Shown here: one piece after another, positions 1 through 7,239 of the stretch | How the letters are laid out: the number at the start of each line of letters is the position of its first letter | How positions within the stretch are numbered: the stretch's first letter is position 1 | Origin: Planctomycetaceae bacterium | GTDB taxonomy: Bacteria; Planctomycetota; Planctomycetia; Pirellulales; Thermoguttaceae | Assembly: GCA_015062085.1 (NCBI GenBank) | Contig: SUVI01000030.1 | Location: forward strand, 1-29,497 | Direction: 5' to 3' | Length of the DNA: 29,497 nucleotides | Position numbers and translations under genes: made by a program | Notes under the pieces: generated by a model | Seen by the model: the letters and a program-made list of their open reading frames with translations, nothing else | The model's database searches: none | What the model was told of the DNA's origin: nothing

Positions 1-1
1 C

Positions 2-166
2 GAAGAAGCCGCTCCGGCAGTTGAAGAAGCTGCTCCGGCAGTCGAAGAAGCCGCTCCGGCAGTCGAAGAAGCCGCTCCGGCAGTTGAAGAAGCCGCTCCG
101 GCAGTTGAAGAAGCCGCTCCGGCAGTTGAAGAAGCCGCTCCGGCAGTCGAAGAAGCCGCTCCGGTC
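2..166 (+). repeat. 21-bp in-frame tandem repeat (EEAAPAV)
   Basis: Seven complete 21-bp units and a partial eighth run from the window edge. Units differ only at third codon positions (gtt/gtc, gcc/gct). Because 21 is divisible by 3, copy-number change keeps the antiporter frame. The array probably continues upstream of the window. Confidence 0.95.
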
Positions 167-1822
167 GCCTCTGAAAGCACCACGGCAGTTGAAGAAGCTG
201 CTCCGGCTGCTCCGGCTGAAGCTCCTGCCTCGGAAGCCCAGGCTGTTCCGGCAGATGCCCACGCAGGCCACACTCACGCTCCGGGCGAAGAATGCCATGA
301 AGGGCACCATCACCATGACGGCGAATGCTGCGGTCATGATCACGGTCATGCGGCACCGTCTCTTCCGCCGTACTACATGGTCGCCCCGTTTGCACTCCTT
401 CTCCTGGCCATCGCGATCCTCCCGCTCATCCCGGCGACCGAGCATTGGTGGGAAAGCAACCTGCACCGCTTCTATGTCGCGGCGGCGCTTGGTCTGATCA
501 CGCTGATCTACTACGGTTTCGCTCATCCGGGCGTTCTGGAATCCCACTGGCACGGCATTTCCGCCGCACATACCTGCGAAGCGACTGCCGGTGCCCGTAT
601 GTGGACGATCTTCTCCAACGCGATCCTGAATGAGTTCATTCCGTTCATCGTTCTTCTGTTCGCGCTCTTCACGATCGCCGGCGGCATCCGCGTCGAAGGC
701 AACCTGAAGGCCAAACCGCTGACGAACACGATCTTCATCCTCATCGGTACGCTTCTTGCCAGCTTCATCGGAACGACGGGCGCTGCGATGCTCCTGATCC
801 GTCCGCTTCTGGAAACGAACCGTGAGCGCAAATACAAGGTCCACACGGTCGTCTTCTTCATTTTCGCCGTCTGCAACTGCGGCGGCTGCCTCCTCCCGAC
901 CGGTGACCCGCCGCTCTTCCTCGGTTACCTGAGCGGAGTCGGCTTCCTGTGGACGATGTGCCTGTGGAAGGAATGGCTCTTCGTGAATGCCGTCCTTCTC
1001 GCGGTCTACTTCATCTGGGATTCCTGCTTCGCCTATCCGAAAGAAACCGGTCTGGATATTGCGCAGGACAATGCAGAAGCCGGCAAACTGAAGTTCTACG
1101 GTCTGTTCCCGAACGTTCCGCTTCTGGTCGGCGTCATCCTCGCCGTCGCTCTTCTCGATCCGTCGAAAGCCGTCCCGGGTACGGAATGGCACGCCCCGAT
1201 GTACCTGCGCGAGATCGTTCAGCTCGGTCTGGTCTTCATCTCCCTGACTGTCGGCAGCACGCAGGTCCGCCTGAACAACCGCTTCAATTTTGGTGCCATC
1301 ACCGAAGTCGCGGCTCTGTTCTTCGGCATCTTCATCTGCATGCAGGTCCCGCTCCAGATCCTGAATGAAAAGGGCGGCGAACTCGGAATGGGCGTCGAAG
1401 ACACGCACGCATTCTACTGGGCGACCGGTTCGCTCTCCAGTGTTCTGGATAATGCGCCGACCTACGTCGTGTTCCAGACAGTCGGTAAGACCGCGACGGC
1501 AGACGCGGAAAAAGCCGACAAGCTCGTGACCTACAAAGAAGGCGACGCGGCAGGCAAAGCCGCCGCGGAAGCGAAAGCGAAAGAAATGAACATTGAAGCC
1601 GTTTCGACGGAAGCTGGTGTCGCGAGCAAGCTGCTCGTCGCTGTTTCGCTGGGTGCGGTGTTCATGGGCGCGATGACGTACATCGGTAATGGCCCGAACT
1701 TCATGGTGAAGGCGATCGCGGAAGAAGAAGGCGTCAAGATGCCGAGCTTCTTTGGATATATCGGATACAGCGCACTCATCCTGCTGCCGATTTTCCTGGC
1801 CATGACTTTCATTTTCCTTTAA
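2..1822 (+). CDS. NhaD/CitMHS-like Na+/H+ antiporter or ion transporter (5' end outside window)
   Basis: The reading frame is open from the first codon in the window, so the true start lies upstream. The first ATG that begins the membrane part (377) is not the gene start. The membrane domain has about 10-12 hydrophobic segments. Two half-site motifs are typical of the ion-transporter (NhaD/CitMHS) superfamily: an NCGGCLLPTGDPPLF motif near 880-920 and an SSVLDNAPTYVVF motif near 1435-1475, followed by YIGNGPNFMVKAIAEEEG. In this family the paired motifs form the ion/substrate site in the inner membrane, and planctomycete/chlamydial members are usually called sodium:proton antiporters. Seven full EEAAPAV units precede the membrane domain, then a patch with 11 His and 3 Cys in about 30 residues (260-349). 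A charged Ala/Lys/Glu-rich insertion sits just before the last helices (about 1495-1610). The substrate cannot be read from sequence; citrate or another anion is possible. Confidence 0.85.
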   Translation, partial: EEAAPAVEEAAPAVEEAAPAVEEAAPAVEEAAPAVEEAAPAVEEAAPAVEEAAPVASESTTAVEEAAPAAPAEAPASEAQAVPADAHAGHTHAPGEECHEGHHHHDGECCGHDHGHAAPSLPPYYMVAPFALLLLAIAILPLIPATEHWWESNLHRFYVAAALGLITLIYYGFAHPGVLESHWHGISAAHTCEATAGARMWTIFSNAILNEFIPFIVLLFALFTIAGGIRVEGNLKAKPLTNTIFILIGTLLASFIGTTGAAMLLIRPLLETNRERKYKVHTVVFFIFAVCNCGGCLLPTGDPPLFLGYLSGVGFLWTMCLWKEWLFVNAVLLAVYFIWDSCFAYPKETGLDIAQDNAEAGKLKFYGLFPNVPLLVGVILAVALLDPSKAVPGTEWHAPMYLREIVQLGLVFISLTVGSTQVRLNNRFNFGAITEVAALFFGIFICMQVPLQILNEKGGELGMGVEDTHAFYWATGSLSSVLDNAPTYVVFQTVGKTATADAEKADKLVTYKEGDAAGKAAAEAKAKEMNIEAVSTEAGVASKLLVAVSLGAVFMGAMTYIGNGPNFMVKAIAEEEGVKMPSFFGYIGYSALILLPIFLAMTFIFL

Positions 1823-1837
1823 TGGCTGACTGATCTT

Positions 1838-1872
1838 CAGAGGCAGACCGTTAGGCCTGCCTCTGGTTTTTT
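1838..1872 (+). terminator. Rho-independent terminator after the antiporter gene
   Basis: A 9-bp perfect stem (CAGAGGCAG with CTGCCTCTG, 1838-1846 and 1857-1865) with a 10-nt loop is followed by GTTTTTT. It starts 16 bp after the antiporter stop codon. Confidence 0.88.
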
Positions 1873-1911
1873 GGAGTTTCCTGCTCACTGTTCTTTTCAT
1901 TTTACGCTGCA

Positions 1912-3126
1912 ATGTCCGAGAAATTCGTCATCATTTCCAAGCCTTCTGAACTTGACCGCTGGTGCAGTGAGCACATCGGGACCGCGTGGATCGGCCTTGA
2001 TACTGAATTCATTGCCGAACGATACTATCAGCCGCATCTGTGTCTGATCCAGGCTGCGACACCGAACGGAAATTTTCTCATCGATCCGATCCAGGATCAG
2101 CTTAACGTCACTCCATTCTGGGAGTTCCTCGTCAATGGAGACCATGAAACGATCGTGCATTCCGGACGTTTCGAGATGGAATTCTGCTGGCGAGCCGCGA
2201 ATCGTTTGCCGAAAAGGGTCTTCGACACCCAAGTCGCTGCCGGTCTGGTTTCCAATGAGTATCCCGCTGGTTACAGCAACATCGTTTCCCATTTCCTGAA
2301 CATTCAGATGCCGGGAACAGAATCCCGAACCAACTGGAAAACACGCCCATTGACAGCGCGTCAGCTCGAATACGCAGTGGACGACATCGCGTATCTGCAT
2401 CCGGTCCGCGAAGTCCTCTACTCGAAAATGGAGGAGCGAAACCGTCTCGGCTGGTTTGCCTGCGAGATGAAAAGCCGACTGGAAAGTATCCTTCAGCTTC
2501 TTTCACCGGAACGCTGGCAGAGGATCCTCACCGGGACGCACTGGACACCGCGTGAATTGGCGATCGTACACTCGCTATGGCAGTGGCGTGAAGCCGTCGC
2601 CCAAAAGAGGGACTGCTCAGCCCGGCACGTTCTCCGCGATGACCTTCTGCTTGAAATGGCACGTAGAAAAACGGCAGATGTACGGAGTATCCGCAATATC
2701 CGCGGCATGGAACGCAGTGACCTTCGTCCGTATCTGCATGAGATCTCCGTTCTTATCGAATCAGCGATCCGACTTCATGAAAAAGACTGTCCCAAAGTCG
2801 AATTTCCCCACCACTGCGCAAAACTCTCCGTCCTCGGGACCCTGCTCTACTCCGTCCTTGGAACGATCTGCCACCAGCATGAACTTGCGCCGGGACTCGT
2901 CGGAACGCAGACGGATGTCCGCGACTGGGCTGCCTGGCGGCTTCGGACTCCCGGATACACAGAGAAGTATCCCCACTTGGCAAATGGCTGGAGGGCGGAA
3001 ATCGTCGGCGACATTTTCGACGCGCTTTTGTCCGGGAAAAAAATGATTCGGATCACCGACCCCATGGAGAACTTCCCGATAGAATTCATTGGAGCAGATG
3101 AGCTCAAAAAAGAAAATACCCGATAG
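1912..3126 (+). CDS. rnd: Ribonuclease D-like 3'-5' exonuclease with HRDC domain
   Basis: 404 residues, close to the usual 370-400 of RNase D, a cytoplasmic 3'-5' exoribonuclease that trims tRNA and other structured RNA. The DEDD exonuclease domain is seen at residues 1-175: motif I GLDTEF (D30, E32), motif II IVHSGRFEMEF at about 82-91, and motif III YAVDDIAYL (Y154, D158). A HRDC-type helical domain follows at about 210-290 (TPRELAIVHSLWQWRE, then IRNIRGM). At the motif II metal-ligand position normally held by Asp (HxGRQDLE type) this protein has Glu88. The change is conservative, but activity is not certain. The last 110 residues are a less conserved C-terminal region. There is no strong ribosome binding site before the ATG; this start gives the normal N-terminus. 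It lies between two terminators and so is probably monocistronic. Confidence 0.87.
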   Translation: MSEKFVIISKPSELDRWCSEHIGTAWIGLDTEFIAERYYQPHLCLIQAATPNGNFLIDPIQDQLNVTPFWEFLVNGDHETIVHSGRFEMEFCWRAANRLPKRVFDTQVAAGLVSNEYPAGYSNIVSHFLNIQMPGTESRTNWKTRPLTARQLEYAVDDIAYLHPVREVLYSKMEERNRLGWFACEMKSRLESILQLLSPERWQRILTGTHWTPRELAIVHSLWQWREAVAQKRDCSARHVLRDDLLLEMARRKTADVRSIRNIRGMERSDLRPYLHEISVLIESAIRLHEKDCPKVEFPHHCAKLSVLGTLLYSVLGTICHQHELAPGLVGTQTDVRDWAAWRLRTPGYTEKYPHLANGWRAEIVGDIFDALLSGKKMIRITDPMENFPIEFIGADELKKENTR

Positions 3127-3161
3127 AATCCGTTTCCAACAAATCAAAGCTCCGAAAAAAC

Positions 3162-3190
3162 GAGACGCCGTTTCTGACGTCTCTTTTTTT
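3162..3190 (+). terminator. Rho-independent terminator after rnd
   Basis: GAGACG (3162-3167) pairs with CGTCTC (3178-3183) across a 10-nt loop and is followed by seven T residues. It lies 36 bp downstream of the RNase D stop. Confidence 0.8.
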
Positions 3191-3237
3191 ACAGACCCAC
3201 TCAACACCAGCGGTCCAAATCATTCCCCTCTCGGAGT

Positions 3238-4203
3238 TCAGACGCTACCAGTTGCCCCCTTTTCCTCTGAATGTACGGCAAACGCCTGCAAAAAACCGAC
3301 CGATGCAAACATCGCGACACCGGCGATCAGCAGAGAGATCCCCAACGCGGTAAATTCGTGAGACGGAACGGCCGAATTCACTGCACATCCCGTCACAGCA
3401 CCGCCGCAAACCAATCCCAAGATCCCAAAACACCGAAGATTCGCCAGCCAGCCGACCGTTCTGCGGGAAGCAGCTGACGGCGTACTTTTCTTCTCTGAAC
3501 TCTTTCCTGCAAGCAATTTTCCAAAGGGATTCCCTTCATTGGGAGCCATTGACTGAACGGTGTTCGTCTTCTCCTCCTCGGCCGGAACATTTTGAAACGC
3601 TAAAGATGCCGAGCTTGACGGCGCGTGAGTTTCAGAAATCGTCTCCGTCAACGGACCGGACGAACTTTCCGGAGGAATAAAAGCCTGCGCTGCTTCCGAA
3701 CGCAGAAAACGCTCACGTTCCGCAGCCGCAGCGGTCCTCGATACGAGAGCGGCCGCATACTGTGTTCCCGAAGAATTCACCGTCTCTTCTCCCGCAGTTC
3801 CGGAATTCCGCGAGAGCCCCGTCTCTAAATTTCGGCACGCAGAGTAAACGGGAGGTTCCGAAACATACGGATTCCCTTTGCGTACGACCCCAGTCTGAGA
3901 ACGAACAGCCGGCCAGGAGGGAATCGTGAGCGATGGAGTCTCTCTTTTCACATTTTCAGAATGACTCCCAGGCTCAGATGTCATTCCGCGGCGTAATTCC
4001 TGCTTGATCTTCGATCGATAGTTCATGAAATCCCGCGAAAAATTGGAATTATCCGCAGGCCGGCAGGCATTCTGGAGACTCTCTGAAGGAACGGGCACGC
4101 TGCGAGAACCGTCTAAAGTCACTTTTTGCAAGCGCGCAAGAAATTCAGCCCCCTCGACACGCGGCTGCGAAGAACCATTCCGGGAAATATTCTGATCGCT
4201 CAT
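3238..4203 (-). CDS. Hypothetical protein with two C-terminal membrane helices
   Basis: 321 residues with no family I recognise. Residues 1-255 are low in hydrophobicity and rich in Ser, Pro, Glu and Thr, suggesting a largely disordered cytoplasmic region; a basic SKIKQELRRG stretch lies near residue 65. Two hydrophobic segments (about 258-276 and 286-308) separated by a short Pro/His-containing turn form a C-terminal membrane hairpin, so this is probably a tail-anchored inner-membrane protein with both termini on the same side. The start is supported by an AGGAG site 6 nt upstream of the ATG. It is transcribed divergently from the ketosynthase-like gene and converges on rnd. Function is unknown. 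Confidence 0.7.
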   Translation of the reverse strand: MSDQNISRNGSSQPRVEGAEFLARLQKVTLDGSRSVPVPSESLQNACRPADNSNFSRDFMNYRSKIKQELRRGMTSEPGSHSENVKRETPSLTIPSWPAVRSQTGVVRKGNPYVSEPPVYSACRNLETGLSRNSGTAGEETVNSSGTQYAAALVSRTAAAAERERFLRSEAAQAFIPPESSSGPLTETISETHAPSSSASLAFQNVPAEEEKTNTVQSMAPNEGNPFGKLLAGKSSEKKSTPSAASRRTVGWLANLRCFGILGLVCGGAVTGCAVNSAVPSHEFTALGISLLIAGVAMFASVGFLQAFAVHSEEKGATGSV

Positions 4204-4396
4204 TTTTTACTCCTGATCTGTCTCCGCCTCATCACTCCCAATCCGGTATGAGGCATCTCTCAATTTTATCGGCAAAATCATTTCAGTAAGATAAGGAAAA
4301 TTTAACGAATTTTCTGAATTTGCCAATATTTCAAATAAAAAACCCAATAATTGCAAAGAAAAACGCCTAAAAAAGTAAATTTATTTCCGACACCCA

Positions 4397-4424
4397 TTGC
4401 AGAAGTTTTGTATTGTGGTAAAAT
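4397..4424 (+). promoter_or_regulatory. Possible sigma70 promoter for the ketosynthase-like gene
   Basis: TTGCAG, a 16-nt spacer, then TAAAAT (5 of 6 to TATAAT) lies about 75 bp before the ATG in a very AT-rich intergenic region. The -35 match is weak, but the same TAAAAT box recurs before other genes of the window. Confidence 0.35.
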
Positions 4425-4499
4425 AAAGATAGGAAATTTAGTGCTTTTTCCCAAGAGGAAACAAACGCATACTTCAATAATTTACCCATAAAAGAAAGC

Positions 4500-5831
4500 A
4501 TGAACGCATTCAGAACAGTCATCACAGGCATTGGAGTCGTAACTCCGTTTGGCAATTCAGTCGAATCTCTCGGCGAGGGGCTTTATTCCGGTGCGAATGC
4601 GGTAAAGCCGCTCCCGGAAGAACTCACGGTACTGAACGACGCCGTCCGTTTTGGCTCTTACTGTGAAGATTTCACGGGAGACATCGCAGATTTTGGCGAA
4701 CTGGACAAGGAATTGAAACGCAATGTTCGGAAAAGTTCTAAGATCATGTGCCGTGAGACTCAAATGGCGGTCGCCTGCGCACAAAAAGCGTTGAATGATG
4801 CCGGACTTCATTTTACGGAACCGCAGACCAGAGTAGGTATGATGTACGGAAGCGACTATATGCTGTCGCAGCCGGAAGCTACCTACGCAGCCTTTGCAGC
4901 ATCACGGAATGAGGCCGGGGAATTCGACATCCGGAATATGGGAACGGAAGGTAAAGAAAAGGTCGCACCGCTTTGGCTCTTGGTCTGGCTTCCAAACATG
5001 CCGGCGTGCCACATCTCCATCCTGAATCAGTTTATGGGGCCGAACGATTCCCTGACGATGAACGAATCGGCAGCAAACGCGACTCTGAAGTACGCCCACG
5101 AAACGATCGCACGCGGCTGGGCGGATCTGATGATCACAGGAGCGACGGGGACGCGTCTCCAGTCGATCCGTACGCCTCAGGTCGCGGTCTCGGAAATACT
5201 CGCGCCCAAAGACGCAGATCCAGAAACCGCTTCCTGTCCGTTCGACAAACGGCACGCAGGTCAGGTACTCGGTGAAGGGGCGGGAACGCTGATCCTTGAA
5301 TCTCTTTCTCACGCACAGGAACGCGGTGCCAAGATCTACGGCGAATTTATTGCCGGCGCGGATTCTATGGCAGGAACGCATACAGACGACCTCACACGCT
5401 TCAATCTGGTGCCGAATTACCGTCAGGCATTCGTGAACGTCCTGCGGAAAGTCCTGCAGGATTCCGGAAAAACGCCGGACGAAATCGGTTTCATTCACGC
5501 GCACGGTCTCGGTGTTCCGGAAGTAGACCGAGCGGAAGCTGAAGCGATCCGTGAAGTTTTTGCCTCCCGTTCAACTCCAATTCCGGTCGTTGCTGCGAAA
5601 GCTGCTTTTGGAAATTTGGGAGCCGGTGCCGGTGCGATCGAACTGGTCGCCGGAATGGAAGCGCTCCGCCGCGGAGTACTGTTCCCAACGCGTAATTTCC
5701 AGGAACCGGCGGAAGGCTGCGAACTGAATATCGTGACGGACTCCGAGACTCCGGCTGGTGACTGTTTCATCAACCTGAGCACGAACTTCCAAGGACAGAC
5801 TTCAGCCGCACTGATCGGCCGCTGGAATTGA
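4500..5831 (+). CDS. FabF-like beta-ketoacyl-ACP synthase homologue lacking the catalytic Cys
   Basis: 443 residues with the full thiolase-fold length of KAS I/II enzymes. The N-terminus (VITGIGVVTPFGNS), the ADLMITGATGT strand and the C-terminal KAAFGNLGAGAGAIE segment align with FabF. True FabF uses a Cys-His-His triad to condense acyl chains with malonyl-ACP. Aligning GPNDSLTMNESAANATL with the FabF GPSISIATACTSG region puts Glu189 at the nucleophile. The first His is kept (H335 in HAHGLG), the second is replaced by Asn372, and the Lys of the KS motif (K367) is kept. The protein is therefore probably not a normal condensing enzyme. It may act like a chain-length factor, a decarboxylase (KSQ-like) or a partner subunit. 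No acyl carrier protein, dehydratase or second ketosynthase gene lies next to it in the window. The start is the first ATG in frame and gives the canonical N-terminus. Confidence 0.83.
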   Translation: MNAFRTVITGIGVVTPFGNSVESLGEGLYSGANAVKPLPEELTVLNDAVRFGSYCEDFTGDIADFGELDKELKRNVRKSSKIMCRETQMAVACAQKALNDAGLHFTEPQTRVGMMYGSDYMLSQPEATYAAFAASRNEAGEFDIRNMGTEGKEKVAPLWLLVWLPNMPACHISILNQFMGPNDSLTMNESAANATLKYAHETIARGWADLMITGATGTRLQSIRTPQVAVSEILAPKDADPETASCPFDKRHAGQVLGEGAGTLILESLSHAQERGAKIYGEFIAGADSMAGTHTDDLTRFNLVPNYRQAFVNVLRKVLQDSGKTPDEIGFIHAHGLGVPEVDRAEAEAIREVFASRSTPIPVVAAKAAFGNLGAGAGAIELVAGMEALRRGVLFPTRNFQEPAEGCELNIVTDSETPAGDCFINLSTNFQGQTSAALIGRWN

Positions 5832-5862
5832 CTCCGGCAAGAAAACGTTCCCCCTGCACAAA

Positions 5863-5898
5863 CCCAACGCAGTGAGCCCAACGCAGTGAGCCCAACGA
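5863..5898. repeat. 14-bp tandem repeat, 2.6 copies
   Basis: The unit CCCAACGCAGTGAG is present twice exactly (5863-5876, 5877-5890), followed by a partial third copy. It is non-coding and lies just after the ketosynthase-like gene. Confidence 0.85.
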
Positions 5899-6028
5899 GA
5901 GTGCCCGTCACGGAAAAATTCCCGACTGTCTGGCATTCATTGATCGGCGGTATTTTTTGTGCCTCCCGCCTTCCAGAAAGGAAAGATCCTGTCGAGCATC
6001 GATCGCCGAAACCTGTTTCACGGGTATC

Positions 6029-6205
6029 ATGGGCCGAATGGTGATGGGATCGGGTCAGGCGATCGATCGGGCTACTGCGCGGAATTCCACTTACGAACGG
6101 AGCCCGGATCTCGACGCACTCGATTTCAACGGTCCAAGTTACATCATGCCGGATGAAAACGGATGCTATGAGACGTACAGCTCCGGCATCACGAAGCGTT
6201 TCTAA
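6029..6205 (+). CDS. Possible small hypothetical protein (58 aa)
   Basis: An ORF of 58 codons beginning MGRMVMGSGQ and ending SSGITKRF stops 27 bp before a clear Rho-independent terminator, the expected position for a last gene of a transcript. The frame stays open upstream to 5957, but that part is Arg/Ser/Cys-rich and looks less protein-like, so the ATG at 6029 is preferred. There is no strong Shine-Dalgarno site, no recognised domain and no membrane segment. It could instead be the remnant of a decayed gene or a chance ORF before the ketosynthase terminator. Confidence 0.33.
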   Translation: MGRMVMGSGQAIDRATARNSTYERSPDLDALDFNGPSYIMPDENGCYETYSSGITKRF

Positions 6206-6232
6206 GTGCGTTTTGACTGCCGAAAAAATCAA

Positions 6233-6268
6233 AGAGACCGTCCCCCCTGCCCGGCGGTCTCTTTTTTT
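6233..6268 (+). terminator. Rho-independent terminator
   Basis: AGAGACCG (6233-6240) pairs perfectly with CGGTCTCT (6255-6262) across a 14-nt C-rich loop, followed by a run of T. It separates the ketosynthase/small ORF region from the phosphatase gene. Confidence 0.85.
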
Positions 6269-6327
6269 GACGAAAAGACTTTTGGGCCGGAGAATTTCAA
6301 AAACATTTAGAAAGAAGCTGAAATAAA

Positions 6328-7125
6328 ATGGAAAACGAGATCCGGGAGCGGCTTGATCTTGCCGTCGAGCTAGCTGAAAAAGCAGGCGAAAACACGCTGA
6401 GATTTTTTCAGAAACAAAATTTTGAAGTGGAACTGAAAGCGGATGAGTCTCCCGTCACGGTCGCAGACAAGGAAACGGAAAAACTCATGCGCGAGTGGAT
6501 CGGCAAAGCCTTTCCGCAGGATGAGATCCTCGGTGAAGAGTGGCCGACGAAACCAGGAACGAGCGGTTTCCGCTGGATCCTGGACCCGATCGACGGAACG
6601 AAAGCCTTCATTCACGGTGTGCCGCTTTACGGAACGCTCATCGGTCTGACGTTTGAGGAAAAGGCCGTCGCGGGAGTGATCCGGATCCCGGCAATGAACG
6701 AGTGCGTCTACGCTGCGCTTGGAGCGGGTGCGTGGTACGTGAAAGGTTCAGAAGCCCCTGTTCCTGCGCGGGTCTCGGACGTGCAAACGCTTGGCGGGTC
6801 ACTCGTTCTGACGACCGAAGAGAAGACCTTTTACCAGACAGACCGTTACGAAAACTGGAAGGCCCTCATGCTGCGATCCCGTCTTGCGCGGAACTGGGGT
6901 GACTGCTACGGGTACCTGCTCGTAGCTACGGGGCGTGCAGAAGTGATGGTGGATCCGGAAATGAGCATCTGGGACACTGCGGCACTCATGCCGATCATTC
7001 TTGAGGCGGGCGGAACATTCACCGACTGGCAAAATAAGCCGTCCTACACATCGGGAGACTCCATCGCCACGAATGGACACGTTCACGCGGAAGTGATGGA
7101 AACATTAAGAAAAAAGATAGAATGA
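6328..7125 (+). CDS. Inositol-monophosphatase family phosphatase, probably histidinol-phosphatase type
   Basis: 265 residues, the normal family length. Mg2+-dependent phosphomonoesterase signatures are complete: GEE at 69-71 (E70 metal ligand), DPIDGTKAFIHGVPLYGTLI at 86-105 (D86, D89, T91) and IWDTAAL at 214-220 (D216). The form DGTKxFxxGxPxxxTLI is typical of the HisN subfamily that removes phosphate from L-histidinol phosphate; myo-inositol-1-phosphate or PAP phosphatase activity cannot be excluded from sequence. It is cytoplasmic with no signal peptide. A weak AGAAAG-type site precedes the ATG. No other his gene is nearby. It lies between an upstream terminator and the unknown exported gene at 7240. 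Confidence 0.87.
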   Translation: MENEIRERLDLAVELAEKAGENTLRFFQKQNFEVELKADESPVTVADKETEKLMREWIGKAFPQDEILGEEWPTKPGTSGFRWILDPIDGTKAFIHGVPLYGTLIGLTFEEKAVAGVIRIPAMNECVYAALGAGAWYVKGSEAPVPARVSDVQTLGGSLVLTTEEKTFYQTDRYENWKALMLRSRLARNWGDCYGYLLVATGRAEVMVDPEMSIWDTAALMPIILEAGGTFTDWQNKPSYTSGDSIATNGHVHAEVMETLRKKIE

Positions 7126-7157
7126 AAAGAAACTCGTGATCCGGACAGCGGCGGCAT

Positions 7158-7188
7158 CGTCGGGCCTTCCGTCGGGCCTTCCGTCGGG
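7158..7188. repeat. 12-bp tandem repeat, 2.6 copies
   Basis: CGTCGGGCCTTC occurs twice in tandem (7158-7169, 7170-7181), followed by a partial third copy, in the 114-bp gap before the next gene. Confidence 0.8.
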
Positions 7189-7239
7189 AAACAGACTGAA
7201 ATGCGAAGTACGAAATTCCATCAAATAAAAGGAGGACCT

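Larger units (their letters stand above)
5832..6327. other. Intergenic region with a short repeat, a possible small ORF and a terminator
   Basis: No long gene fits here. It contains a 14-bp direct repeat (5863-5898), a candidate small ORF (6029-6205) and a strong terminator (6233-6268). Confidence 0.6.

Noticed and set aside
21..497. 158-residue ORF made of basic KKPLRQ-like repeats
   Set aside because: It is the shifted frame of the 21-bp antiporter repeat. The frame that continues into the membrane domain is the coding one.
7201..7239. Upstream ATG for the exported protein at 7240
   Set aside because: The AAAGGAGG site and the signal peptide both point to the ATG at 7240. The upstream codons would bury the signal sequence.
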